Assembly: GCF_000173735.1 (NCBI RefSeq)
Contig: NZ_ACCB01000032.1
Coordinates: 1-52,000 of the forward strand
DNA length: 52,000 bases
Direction: 5' to 3'
Source of the DNA: Yersinia aldovae ATCC 35236
GTDB lineage: Bacteria; Pseudomonadota; Gammaproteobacteria; Enterobacterales; Enterobacteriaceae
Below the pieces are notes generated by a model. The model searched no databases and was not told the DNA's origin. It worked only from the letters and a program-made list of their open reading frames with translations. Position numbers and translations under genes: made by a program. Positions 31,708 to 40,388 of the stretch are shown one piece after another. How positions within the stretch are numbered: position 1 is the first letter of the stretch; every line of letters begins with the position of its first letter.

Positions 31708-31735
31708 AGACCGCCCAGAGAGACGGTCTATATTA
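31708..31735. terminator. Shared terminator of fimbrial operon and immunity gene
   Basis: The near-perfect stem ATATAGACCG/CGGTCTATAT is separated by about 10 bp and lies between the convergent chaperone 2 (plus) and immunity gene (minus). It is flanked by T-rich sequence to the right and A-rich sequence to the left, so it could act in both directions. Confidence 0.7.
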
Positions 31736-31747
31736 TTACTCTCACTA

Positions 31748-32005
31748 TTATTTATTTCTTAAACCCCGGCTTACCATTTTCGGCTCGCCATTTTTTATCT
31801 CAGCTAAAATACCCTCAGGGCTATCTTCCCAATCATCATTAGGGTAATAAATCAAATCAGAACCATCTGGATGCTCGATCAATTCTTCAAATCTAAGAAT
31901 AGCCTCATCATGTTCAGCCTCAGATGGATATGCATCATAATAAATATCTTTCAAAAAACTTAAGAATTCCTGTTCTGTATAATCAGATAGATTTTTATTT
32001 TCCAT
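31748..32005 (-). pseudogene. Colicin-E/pyocin-type immunity protein, frameshifted tail
   Basis: The first 70 residues match nuclease-bacteriocin immunity proteins (Im2/Im9, pyocin immunity family). LSDYTEQEFL starts helix 1, and the specificity helix lies around 28-42. The toxin-binding core EHPDGSDLIYYP (45-56) is intact, followed by DSPEGILAEI. After residue 71 the frame gives unrelated residues. Adding one A to the 6-A run (31791-31796) restores the family ending KKWRAENGKPGFKK and a stop at 31752-31754, giving 84 residues. A related 3' remnant at 32197-32250 still has seven A at this position. AGGGAG precedes the ATG. Immunity proteins bind and block a cognate DNase or rRNase toxin. No toxin gene is present here, so this is an orphan immunity gene. 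Confidence 0.85.
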
Positions 32006-32041
32006 TTATACTTCTCCCTTTTTCAGTATATCTTGATTCCT

Positions 32042-32126
32042 GAGCTTAAATTGCTCAGGAATTTCAAGATGCTTTAGTAACCTCGCAACAAATCCACATT
32101 TGGAAACCAAATGAAATAATAGCGAG
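32042..32126. repeat. Inverted repeats between the two immunity sequences
   Basis: Two perfect hairpin-forming repeats occur: TTCCTGAGC/GCTCAGGAA (around 32038-32062) and TAACCTCGC/GCGAGGTTA (around 32077-32129). No gene is seen here. They may be terminators or remnants of rearranged intergenic DNA. Confidence 0.45.
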
Positions 32127-32147
32127 GTTATTAACATTTAATTAATA

Positions 32148-32183
32148 AATAATATAAGCCACCAGAAAGGCGGCTTATATTAT
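32148..32183 (-). terminator. Terminator-like stem after immunity remnant
   Basis: AATATAAGCC and GGCTTATATT pair around a short spacer (ACCAGAAAGGC region), just downstream of the remnant stop codon on the minus strand. It resembles an intrinsic terminator left from the lost gene. Confidence 0.5.
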
Positions 32184-32196
32184 TTAACGATATAAA

Positions 32197-32250
32197 TTAC
32201 TCTTTAAATCCGGGCTTACCATTTTCGGCGCGCCATTTTTTTACTTCGTT
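32197..32250 (-). pseudogene. 3' remnant of a second bacteriocin immunity gene
   Basis: The minus strand reads EVKKWRAENGKPGFKE and a stop, the typical C-terminus of colicin-E/pyocin immunity proteins. Upstream in the same frame the similarity stops at once (KYKKEISN), and a stop codon lies at 32293-32295. Only about 16 codons survive, so it is a fragment. Its tail is nearly identical to the restored tail of the gene at 31748. Confidence 0.82.
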
Positions 32251-32508
32251 ACTTATCTCCTTTTTATATTTAAAATCCTTCTTATGATGTAATTAACATC
32301 AGCCAGAGTAATTTCATAAAACAAAAAGGCCTCACTAATTAGCGAGACCTATTTATTATCAACGAAATAATTTTGTGATTTATAAAATCAAAAAGCAGAC
32401 ATTACTGGTGAGGTGTTCAACCACGATTAGCACCTTACAAGAGTTTTATCGGGCCGTGATAGCATTTATTTACGAAATATTACCCTGACCGAAATACAGT
32501 TAATCTGA
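32251..32508. other. Intergenic, no gene seen
   Basis: AT-rich sequence lies between the immunity remnant and the ilvC terminator. It contains a short imperfect hairpin at about 32330-32351 (GGCCTCAC...GCGAGACC). No toxin gene or toxin fragment is recognisable. Confidence 0.5.
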
Positions 32509-32509
32509 A

Positions 32510-32541
32510 ATAAAAAAGCCCCCCGTTACCTGGGAGGCTTA
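32510..32541 (-). terminator. Rho-independent terminator of ilvC
   Basis: On the minus strand AAGCCTCCC pairs with GGGGGGCTT around a 7-nt loop and is followed by six T. It lies about 30 bp after the ilvC stop. Confidence 0.9.
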
Positions 32542-32569
32542 ATATCAAATAACACACTACAGTCGGTTA

Positions 32570-34048
32570 TTAGCCGGCAACCGCGATACGTTTCATATCG
32601 GTCATATAGCCACGCAGCTTATGGCCGACAGCTTCGATTGGGTGGTTACGGATAGCTTCGTTTACATCGCGCAGTTGGGCATTATCTACCGCTGTTCCGG
32701 CAACACTTTTGCCTAAATCGCCCGCTTGCAGAGAATCCATAAACTTACCTTTCAGCAATGGCACTGCTGCATTGGCGAATAGATAGTTACCATATTCTGC
32801 GGTATCAGAGATAACCACGTTCATTTCATACAGGCGCTTACGGGCAATGGTATTGGCGATTAATGGCAGTTCATGCAAGGATTCGTAATAAGCCGACTCT
32901 TCGATAATGCCAGAATCAACCATCGTTTCGAATGCCAGTTCAACGCCCGCTTTGACCATAGCAATCATCAATACGCCGTGGTCGAAATATTCTTGTTCAG
33001 AGATTTTTCCTTCAAACTGGGGCGCGTTCTCAAATGCTGTTCTGCCGGTTTCTTCGCGCCAGTTCAACAGTTTAACGTCGTCTTCCGCCCAGTCTGCCAT
33101 CATGCCACTGGAGAAAGCGCCGGAGATGATGTCATCCATATGTTTTTGGAACAACGGAGCCATAATCGCTTTCAGTTGCTCAGATAACGCATAAGCCCGC
33201 AGTTTAGCTGGGTTAGACAGGCGATCCATCATCAGCGTAATCCCGCCTTGTTTCAGCGCTTCGGTGATGGTTTCCCAACCGAATTGAACCAGTTTCTCAG
33301 CGTAAGCGGCGTCAGTACCTTCAGAAACCAGTTTATCGAAACACAGCAGTGAACCGGCCTGCAACATACCACACAGAATAGTCTGCTCGCCCATCAGGTC
33401 TGATTTAACTTCCGCAACGAAAGAAGATTCCAATACACCGGCACGGTGGCCACCCGTTGCTGCTGCCCACGCCTTGGCAATCGCCATGCCTTCGCCTTTA
33501 GGGTCATTTTCCGGGTGAACGGCGATCAATGTCGGCACACCAAAACCACGTTTATACTCTTCACGCACTTCCGTACCAGGGCATTTTGGCGCAACCATCA
33601 CCACGGTGATGTCTTTACGCACTTGTTCACCCACTTCTACGATATTGAAACCGTGGGAATAACCCAGTGCCGCGCCCTCTTTCATCAGTGGCTGAACAGC
33701 CTTAACGACGGCGGAATGCTGTTTGTCTGGCGTCAGGTTAACCACCAAATCTGCTTGCGGGATCAACTCTTCGTAAGTACCTACTTTAAAACCGTTTTCA
33801 GTTGCTTTACGCCATGAAGCTCGCTTCTCGGCAATCGCCTCTTTACGCAGGGCGTAAGCCACATCCAGACCGGAGTCACGCATGTTCAAGCCTTGGTTCA
33901 AGCCTTGTGCGCCACAGCCGACGATCACCACTTTTTTCCCTTTCAGGTAGCCTGCTTCATCGGCGAATTCGTCGCGGGTCATAAAGCGACACTGACCTAA
34001 TTGCGCCAACTGCTGACGCAGGTTCAAGGTGTTGAAATAGTTAGCCAT
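32570..34048 (-). CDS. ilvC: Ketol-acid reductoisomerase (class II)
   Basis: IlvC converts acetolactate or acetohydroxybutyrate to the dihydroxy acids with NADPH and Mg2+, the second common step of valine and isoleucine synthesis. The 492 residues (E. coli 491) mark the long class II enzyme. The Rossmann motif GCGAQG is at 44-49, [16 protein letters not shown] lies in the middle, and the knotted C-terminal domain is duplicated. It is divergent from its activator ilvY and has its own terminator. Confidence 0.97.
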   Translation of the reverse strand: MANYFNTLNLRQQLAQLGQCRFMTRDEFADEAGYLKGKKVVIVGCGAQGLNQGLNMRDSGLDVAYALRKEAIAEKRASWRKATENGFKVGTYEELIPQADLVVNLTPDKQHSAVVKAVQPLMKEGAALGYSHGFNIVEVGEQVRKDITVVMVAPKCPGTEVREEYKRGFGVPTLIAVHPENDPKGEGMAIAKAWAAATGGHRAGVLESSFVAEVKSDLMGEQTILCGMLQAGSLLCFDKLVSEGTDAAYAEKLVQFGWETITEALKQGGITLMMDRLSNPAKLRAYALSEQLKAIMAPLFQKHMDDIISGAFSSGMMADWAEDDVKLLNWREETGRTAFENAPQFEGKISEQEYFDHGVLMIAMVKAGVELAFETMVDSGIIEESAYYESLHELPLIANTIARKRLYEMNVVISDTAEYGNYLFANAAVPLLKGKFMDSLQAGDLGKSVAGTAVDNAQLRDVNEAIRNHPIEAVGHKLRGYMTDMKRIAVAG

Positions 34049-34259
34049 GATATTACTCCGTTCGGGTTCTGTTTTGTGGGTGCAGCTATTTATTCTAGTT
34101 ACTGCCAGCGAATAATGTGTTTGCGTGACGAATATTGTGTTTGTTAATAGCTATTGTGTGTTGCTGTTTTCTCACATCCCCTGCCGGTGTCGGGGATTGC
34201 CTTGAACTCACTATATGACAGGAAACTCATTGCTGAAATTGATATATTAACAATGTGAT

Positions 34260-34276
34260 ATTGCAGATTCTGCAAT
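34260..34276. promoter_or_regulatory. Probable IlvY operator between ilvC and ilvY
   Basis: The inverted repeat ATTGCAG-ATT-CTGCAAT has the T-N11-A form of LysR-type sites. It lies 56 bp before the ilvY start, in the divergent promoter region. A related half site (ATTGCTGAAAT) occurs near 34229. In E. coli, IlvY binds tandem operators here and activates ilvC when acetolactate or acetohydroxybutyrate is present. Confidence 0.6.
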
Positions 34277-34331
34277 GCAGCCTGTTTATTATACAATACA
34301 CCGCGTATTCTCACCTAAGAGGCTGCCTGTT

Positions 34332-35213
34332 ATGGATTTACGTGACCTGAAGTTGTTTCTACATTTGGCTGAAAGCCGCCATTTTGGTCGCACAGCCAAA
34401 GCGATGCATGTGAGTCCATCCACCCTATCGCGCCAAATCCAGCGGCTGGAAGAGACTATCGGCCAACCGCTGTTTTTACGTGATAACCGCGCGGTACAAC
34501 TGACTGATGCGGGTACTCAATTGAAAGCCTTCGCTCAGCAAACATTGCTGCAATATCAACAATTGCGCCATGCATTAGGCCAGCACGGGCCATCTCTGAG
34601 TGGTGAGCTACGGCTATTTTGTTCGGTGACCGCCGCCTACAGCCATTTGCCGCCAATTCTCGACCGCTTTCGGGCGCGCCATCCGTTGGTTGAAATCAAG
34701 TTGACCACCGGTGATGCCGCCGATGCAGTCGATAAAGTGCAATCTAATGAAGCTGATCTGGGTATCGCTGGCCGCCCTGAAGTGCTACCGACCACCGTGT
34801 CCTTTACTCAAATTGGCGAGATACCGCTGGTTTTGATTGCTCCCGCACTGCCTTGTGCAGTGCGCTCACAGGTATCAATTGAACAACCCGATTGGGCCAC
34901 TATTCCATTTATTTTGCCCGAGCACGGCCCATCGCGAAAACGCATTGATTTATGGTTCCGCCGCCAGCGCATCAGTAACCCATTGATTTATGCTACTGTT
35001 TCCGGCCATGAGGCCATTGTCTCGATGGTGGCACTAGGGTGTGGGGTGGCGCTTATTCCATCGGTGGTGGTAGATAACAGCCCGGAACCGGTGCGTAATC
35101 GCATTTCTCTGTTAGATGATGTTTCGCTGGTCGAGCCATTTGAGCTGGGAGTTTGCGTGCAGAAAAAGCGGCTCAATGAGCCGCTTATTGACGCATTTTG
35201 GAGACTATTATAG
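34332..35213 (+). CDS. ilvY: LysR-type activator of ilvC
   Basis: IlvY is a LysR-family regulator that activates ilvC in response to the enzyme's own substrates. The 293 residues (E. coli 297) begin MDLRDLKLFLHLAESRHFGRT. The helix-turn-helix covers about residues 18-40 (KAMHVSPSTLSRQIQRLE), and a substrate-binding domain follows. The ATG at 34332 follows AAGAGG. Upstream codons would extend into the operator region and are rejected. The last codons contain a hairpin that can serve the opposing gene. Confidence 0.95.
   Translation: MDLRDLKLFLHLAESRHFGRTAKAMHVSPSTLSRQIQRLEETIGQPLFLRDNRAVQLTDAGTQLKAFAQQTLLQYQQLRHALGQHGPSLSGELRLFCSVTAAYSHLPPILDRFRARHPLVEIKLTTGDAADAVDKVQSNEADLGIAGRPEVLPTTVSFTQIGEIPLVLIAPALPCAVRSQVSIEQPDWATIPFILPEHGPSRKRIDLWFRRQRISNPLIYATVSGHEAIVSMVALGCGVALIPSVVVDNSPEPVRNRISLLDDVSLVEPFELGVCVQKKRLNEPLIDAFWRLL
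35163..35186 (-). terminator. Terminator of the repeat-protein gene, inside the ilvY coding end
   Basis: The stem AAGCGGCTC/GAGCCGCTT (35166-35174 with 35178-35186) has a 3-nt loop and is followed by TTTTT on the minus strand. It lies 66 bp after the stop codon of the minus-strand repeat protein, but within the last codons of ilvY on the other strand. Confidence 0.7.
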
Positions 35214-35251
35214 TTTCCATAATGAATATCTCTTAGCAAAGAGGGCATCCG

Positions 35252-36634
35252 CTAATGAGGTGAAACATAATTCATAACAGGGATAAGACTTCTCTTCCCC
35301 AGAGTAGCACTAATAATAGTTTCCTCAGGGGCTGGTGTTTTCTCTTGAGTAGGGAAACTGCTGATTGAATCGGCCAACTGGCGGGTATCACTAAGCGAGT
35401 TATTCGTAATATTTTTATCAATCGGCCTATATTTTGTTTCGTAACTTATTTCATCATTTTCTTCAATCGTGCGAATCATATTACCATTAGTATCAACCTC
35501 ATCTACGACCTTTTTAGTGATCTCACCAGTAGAATCAAATACTTCTACAATCTTTCCAGTTATCTTACCCATAGTAGAGAAATTCAGTTCAATCTTACGC
35601 GTTAAATTGACACCATCTTTATAATACTGAGTAATACGTTTACTCCCTTTGCCATTAGCATGAATATATTGCTCTGTACTTTTCTTTAGTATTCCATCCA
35701 TAGAATAATTTAATTCTGTCTTCTTAATTAGTTTACTATTGGTAACATCGTATTCTTTCTCAATGCGTTGGCGAAGATTACCGCCAAGTGAATACTCATC
35801 ATTGATTATTTTACTCACTTTACCATTAGAATAATGACGTGATTCAACATCTTTGGTATTCTTGCTATTGTAGTTTATTTTACCAGACCAGGATAACTCA
35901 CCATTTTCATGGTAACCAAACTCCTCTTTACTCGTTAAATCACGGTTACTATTGAAAATCAATTTCCTACACAGCCCCTGCCCTCTACTCTTATACTCAA
36001 ATACCGTTCTTTCAATAAGGCTACCGTCTGAATTACATTCATCACTTTTAATAACACGGCCGCTGAAGTCATAATGTAATTTAGTTCTTGAATTAATGTC
36101 TCCATTTAGGCTGTAGATCTTTTCATCTATTACGGAGCCATCGGCTTTATAGCTGAAATTTTCAGACTTTATTAACTTGTCACGAATATCAAATTGCTCT
36201 TTCTCTGTTTTCTGACCGCGAGGGTTGTAGGTAGACTTTGTGCGCCCAGTAAATCTATCCCCCGAATATCTAAACGACTGGCTTTCGATTAACTTGTTGT
36301 CTAAGCCATATCTGAAGTAGCTAACTACTTTAGTAGTATTTTTGTTCACAGAGATAAAGTAAATTATATTACCGGCAGAATCACTCGCAGAAATGGAGTC
36401 CAGATCGACTGTCTTTTGCATTTTACTAAAACGAGTGTAATATCCCGAATCTTTATTCTCTTTAGTTGCCTGAGTGACTTTTTGAGTGAAACATCTTGTT
36501 CCACCGCTAAAAGGCGTATCATCAGCATGGGTCTGAAAGATGCTTCCGGTAGTATTATGATAAATATCATCCCAATAAAAGTATGATAAGCCAGCAGGTA
36601 TAGAGGCTCGAGGCTGTACTAATAACTCACTCAT
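35252..36634 (-). CDS. Unknown protein with about 20 tandem 13-15-residue repeats
   Basis: I do not recognise this 460-residue protein. After a unique N-terminal region of about 115 residues, roughly residues 116-410 are built from about 20 units of 13-15 residues. The loose pattern is aromatic-x-Tyr-x-x-x-Gly-x-hydrophobic-x-x-Lys/Arg-x, as in NYSMDGILKKSTEQ, YSLGGNLRQRIEK and VFDSTGEITKKVVD. This suggests a beta-hairpin solenoid, reminiscent of YwqK/MORN-like or RHS/YD repeats without matching either exactly. There is no signal peptide or membrane helix, and the protein is very Lys/Asn/Ser-rich. The ATG at 36634 follows TGGAG; an upstream ATG at 36694 has no ribosome-binding site. Low GC content and position between ilvY and ilvA, adjacent in E. 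coli, point to acquired cargo. Confidence 0.8.
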   Translation of the reverse strand: MSELLVQPRASIPAGLSYFYWDDIYHNTTGSIFQTHADDTPFSGGTRCFTQKVTQATKENKDSGYYTRFSKMQKTVDLDSISASDSAGNIIYFISVNKNTTKVVSYFRYGLDNKLIESQSFRYSGDRFTGRTKSTYNPRGQKTEKEQFDIRDKLIKSENFSYKADGSVIDEKIYSLNGDINSRTKLHYDFSGRVIKSDECNSDGSLIERTVFEYKSRGQGLCRKLIFNSNRDLTSKEEFGYHENGELSWSGKINYNSKNTKDVESRHYSNGKVSKIINDEYSLGGNLRQRIEKEYDVTNSKLIKKTELNYSMDGILKKSTEQYIHANGKGSKRITQYYKDGVNLTRKIELNFSTMGKITGKIVEVFDSTGEITKKVVDEVDTNGNMIRTIEENDEISYETKYRPIDKNITNNSLSDTRQLADSISSFPTQEKTPAPEETIISATLGKRSLIPVMNYVSPH

Positions 36635-36832
36635 AGATAAACTCCACTGTATTATTTTAAGTTTGGATGATTCAATAAAAATTAAATCATTCAATCACGA
36701 AATATTAACTACGACATCATTCATCAGTATTAACAATGTCGATAATTATATTACGCTGCAATAACACAGCATTTTATTTATAATACTTATTTTTGAGAGT
36801 ATATAAGAAGATAAATATAATTAAATTACCAA
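36635..36832. other. AT-rich upstream region of the repeat-protein gene
   Basis: No gene is seen. This very AT-rich segment must hold the promoter of the repeat protein; I cannot fix its elements. Confidence 0.4.
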
Positions 36833-36866
36833 TAAAAAACTCAGAGAGCTTCACTCTGAGTTTTTG
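36833..36866 (-). terminator. Terminator of the ilvGMEDA operon
   Basis: AAAACTCAGAG pairs with CTCTGAGTTTT around a 7-nt loop, with T-rich sequence on both sides. It lies 43 bp after the ilvA stop on the minus strand. Confidence 0.9.
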
Positions 36867-36908
36867 TCGACAATAATATGTATTTACAGCCATATCACGG
36901 TCTAAGGC

Positions 36909-38453
36909 TTAGCCCGCTAAGAAGAATTTAAACGCCGGATTGTTAGTTTCATCATGACAATCGTAACCCAAGGCGGTCAGATGCTGTTCAAATTGCGGTT
37001 CAGAGTCTGATAACTCAAACCCTGCCAGCACCCGACCAAAATCAGTTCCATGACTACGATAGTGGAACAGAGAAATATTCCAATGCGTGCCCAAAGTGTG
37101 CAGGAATTTCAGCAATGCGCCCGGTGATTCTGGGAATTCAAAACTGAATAAGCGCTCACGCAGCGGCTTGGAAGGACGCCCACCGACCATATAACGCACA
37201 TGCAGCTTGGCCATTTCATCATCAGATAAATCCACCACCTGATAACCTTTACCCTGCAATTCAGCCAGGATCTCAGCACGCTCAGCATAACCGCGCGTTA
37301 AACGCACCCCAACGAAAATACAGGCGTTTTCGGCATCAGCATATCGGTAGTTGAACTCGGTGACGGAACGCCCCCCCAGTAATTCACAAAATCGCAGGAA
37401 GCTGCCTTTTTGCTCAGGGATAGTCACGGCCAGCAAGGCTTCGCGCTGCTCGCCTAACTCGCAACGCTCTGATACATAACGTAATCCGTGGAAGTTGACG
37501 TTAGCACCCGAAAGCACATGGGCCAGACGTTCGCCCTTGATATTATGCTGCTGGACATATTTTTTCAGCCCCGCCAGCGCCAAAGCACCTGATGGCTCAG
37601 CAATAGCGCGTACATCTTCAAATAAGTCTTTGACTGCCGCACAGATAGCGTCACTGTCGACGGTGATCACCTCGTCCAGATACTCCTGACACAGGCGGAA
37701 CGGCTCGTCACCAATACGCTTAACCGCAACACCTTCAGCGAACAGCCCAACACGGGCCAGATCAACCGGCTTGCCCGCATCCAATGCGGCACGTAAGCAC
37801 GCTGAATCCTCGGCTTCAACCCCAATCACTTTAATCTGCGGCATTAGCTGTTTAATCAGTACCGCCACACCGGCCACCAGCCCGCCGCCGCCGACCGGAA
37901 CAAACACCCGGTCAAGATGCGCGTCTTGCTGAAGAAGCTCCATCGCCAGCGTCCCCTGCCCGGCAATCACTGCCGGATGGTCGAATGGCGGCACAAAGGT
38001 GTAACCCTGCAACTGAGACAATTCGATAGCTTTGCCTTTGGCTTCGTCGAAATTGGCACCGAACAACAGCACCTCACCGCCAAAACCGCGCACCGCGTCC
38101 ACTTTGATGTCAGCGGTTGCCACCGGCATCACGATCAGCGCCTTGATCCTCAACTTGCTGGCGGAGAGCGCCACCCCCTGCGCATGGTTACCGGCAGAAG
38201 CGGTAATCACGCCACAGGCTTTCTGCTCTTCTGTCAGGCCAGCCAGCATCGCGTAAGCACCACGCAGTTTAAAACTGTGCACCGGCTGCCGGTCTTCACG
38301 TTTCACCAAAATGGTGTTACCCAAGCGGGCGGAAATTTTTTCCATCACTTGCAGCGGGGTGACTTGCGCCACCTCATATACCGGCGCGCGCAATATTGCC
38401 CGCAGATATTCTGCCCCATCGGGGGCAGTTGATAAGGGTTGTGATACCGCCAT
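36909..38453 (-). CDS. ilvA: Biosynthetic threonine deaminase
   Basis: IlvA converts threonine to 2-oxobutanoate with PLP, the first step of isoleucine synthesis. Isoleucine inhibits it and valine activates it allosterically. The 514 residues equal E. coli IlvA. The PLP lysine is in HSFKLRGA (Lys62), a GGGGL phosphate loop lies near residue 188, and two C-terminal ACT-like regulatory domains are present. It is the last gene of the ilvGMEDA operon, five bases after ilvD. Confidence 0.97.
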   Translation of the reverse strand: MAVSQPLSTAPDGAEYLRAILRAPVYEVAQVTPLQVMEKISARLGNTILVKREDRQPVHSFKLRGAYAMLAGLTEEQKACGVITASAGNHAQGVALSASKLRIKALIVMPVATADIKVDAVRGFGGEVLLFGANFDEAKGKAIELSQLQGYTFVPPFDHPAVIAGQGTLAMELLQQDAHLDRVFVPVGGGGLVAGVAVLIKQLMPQIKVIGVEAEDSACLRAALDAGKPVDLARVGLFAEGVAVKRIGDEPFRLCQEYLDEVITVDSDAICAAVKDLFEDVRAIAEPSGALALAGLKKYVQQHNIKGERLAHVLSGANVNFHGLRYVSERCELGEQREALLAVTIPEQKGSFLRFCELLGGRSVTEFNYRYADAENACIFVGVRLTRGYAERAEILAELQGKGYQVVDLSDDEMAKLHVRYMVGGRPSKPLRERLFSFEFPESPGALLKFLHTLGTHWNISLFHYRSHGTDFGRVLAGFELSDSEPQFEQHLTALGYDCHDETNNPAFKFFLAG

Positions 38454-38458
38454 GAGAA

Positions 38459-40309
38459 TTAGCCTCCCAGCTTACTTTTGTCGCGCACAGCGCCTTTATC
38501 GGCACTGGTTGCCAGTAAGGCATAAGCACGTAGCGCATAAGAGACCTGACGTTCGCGAGCTTTAGGCGACCAGGCAGCATCGCCACGAGCCTCTTCTGCA
38601 TCACGGCGGGCAGTCAGCTCAGATTCACTCACATCCAATACAATGCCGCGATTTGGAATATCGATATCGATAAAATCGCCATTTTGTACCAGACCAATCA
38701 AACCACCACTGGCCGCTTCCGGCGAGACATGACCAATCGACAAACCGGAGGTTCCGCCGGAGAAACGACCATCGGTTAACAACGCACAGCTCTTGCCCAA
38801 TCCCATTGATTTCAGATAAGTGGTTGGATAGAGCATTTCCTGCATCCCTGGCCCGCCTTTCGGTCCTTCGTAACGAATAACCACCACATCGCCCGCCACC
38901 ACTTGGCCACCAAGAATCGCGGCTACTGCATCATCTTGGCTCTCATAGACTTTTGCCGGGCCACGGAAGGTCAGGCTCTCTTTGTCCACACCTGCCGTTT
39001 TAACGATGCAGCCATTCGCAGCAATATTGCCGTACAGCACTGCTAAGCCGCCGTCTTGACTATAAGCATGTTCGCGGGTACGGATACACCCCTCTTCACG
39101 GTCAGTATCCAGCGATGGAAAGCGGCAATCCTGCGAGAAGGCTTTCGTGGTACGGATGCCAGCCGGGCCTGCGGCATACATCTGCTTGACGCCTTCATCG
39201 CGGGTCAGCATCACATCATAGGCTGCCAGCGTTTGTGTCAGATTCAGCCCCAACACGTTGCGCACTTCGCGGTTAAGCAAGTCGGCCCTGTCCAGTTCGC
39301 CTAAAATCCCCATCACGCCACCCGCGCGGTGCACGTCTTCCATATGGTATTTCTGCGTGCTCGGTGCCACTTTGCACAAATGAGGCACCTGACGCGATAA
39401 ACGGTCGATATCACTAATATCGAAATCAATATCCCCTTCTTGCGCCGCAGCCAGTAAGTGCAACACCGTGTTAGTCGAGCCGCCCATCGCAATATCCAGC
39501 GTCATGGCGTTTTCAAATGCGGCTTTGTTGGCAATGCTGCGCGGCAAGGCGCTGACATCATCCTGTTCGTAATAACGTTTGGTCAACGCCACAATATGCT
39601 TACCGGCATCGAGGAACAGTTGCTTACGGTCAGCATGGGTCGCCAACAGTGAACCGTTACCCGGCAACGCCAGTCCCAGCGCTTCATTCAGGCAGTTCAT
39701 CGAGTTGGCAGTAAACATCCCGGAACAGGAACCGCAGGTTGGGCAGGCAGAACGTTCAATCTGATCACTGTCGGCATCGCTGACATTCGGATTTGCACCC
39801 TGAATCATGGCATCAACCAAATCCAGCTTGATGATTTTATCGGATAATTTAGTTTTACCGGCTTCCATCGGGCCGCCGGACACAAAGATAACCGGAATAT
39901 TCAGTCGCAGAGACGCCATCAACATCCCTGGGGTAATTTTGTCGCAGTTAGAGATACAGACCATCGCATCCGCGCAATGGGCGTTAACCATGTACTCAAC
40001 CGAGTCGGCAATTAATTCACGCGAAGGCAGTGAATAGAGCATACCGCCGTGGCCCATCGCGATCCCATCATCCACCGCAATAGTGTTGAACTCTTTCGCC
40101 ACACCGCCAGAGGCTTCAATTTGCTCTGCAACCAGCTTGCCTAAGTCGCGCAAATGAACGTGGCCCGGAACAAACTGGGTAAATGAGTTAACTACTGCAA
40201 TAATCGGTTTGCCGAAGTCATCATCGGTCATACCGGTTGCGCGCCACAACGCGCGGGCACCAGCCATATTGCGGCCATGAGTGGTGGTATGGGAACGGTA
40301 CTTAGGCAT
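38459..40309 (-). CDS. ilvD: Dihydroxy-acid dehydratase
   Basis: IlvD dehydrates the dihydroxy acids to 2-oxoisovalerate and 2-oxo-3-methylvalerate, using an iron-sulphur cluster and Mg2+. The 616 residues equal the E. coli length. Cluster ligands are seen as [10 protein letters not shown] (Cys122) and PTCGSCSGM (Cys192/Cys195). The conserved [14 protein letters not shown] lies near the C-terminus. It lies between ilvE and ilvA on the same transcript. Confidence 0.97.
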   Translation of the reverse strand: MPKYRSHTTTHGRNMAGARALWRATGMTDDDFGKPIIAVVNSFTQFVPGHVHLRDLGKLVAEQIEASGGVAKEFNTIAVDDGIAMGHGGMLYSLPSRELIADSVEYMVNAHCADAMVCISNCDKITPGMLMASLRLNIPVIFVSGGPMEAGKTKLSDKIIKLDLVDAMIQGANPNVSDADSDQIERSACPTCGSCSGMFTANSMNCLNEALGLALPGNGSLLATHADRKQLFLDAGKHIVALTKRYYEQDDVSALPRSIANKAAFENAMTLDIAMGGSTNTVLHLLAAAQEGDIDFDISDIDRLSRQVPHLCKVAPSTQKYHMEDVHRAGGVMGILGELDRADLLNREVRNVLGLNLTQTLAAYDVMLTRDEGVKQMYAAGPAGIRTTKAFSQDCRFPSLDTDREEGCIRTREHAYSQDGGLAVLYGNIAANGCIVKTAGVDKESLTFRGPAKVYESQDDAVAAILGGQVVAGDVVVIRYEGPKGGPGMQEMLYPTTYLKSMGLGKSCALLTDGRFSGGTSGLSIGHVSPEAASGGLIGLVQNGDFIDIDIPNRGIVLDVSESELTARRDAEEARGDAAWSPKARERQVSYALRAYALLATSADKGAVRDKSKLGG

Positions 40310-40388
40310 TGTCTCTTCACTCCAATGTATTCTGTGTTGCAGGTGGCGAACGAACCACCTGCTGATTCTGTCTGTCAGTTTTTATTTA

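Noticed and set aside
32251-32508. Search for a colicin or pyocin toxin gene next to the immunity sequences
   Set aside because: No open frame or nuclease-domain motif was found on either strand between the immunity remnant and ilvC.
35252-36634. Calling the repeat protein an RHS/YD-repeat toxin or a YwqK antitoxin
   Set aside because: The repeat period and residues resemble these only loosely; no toxin domain, core-cleavage motif or partner gene is visible.
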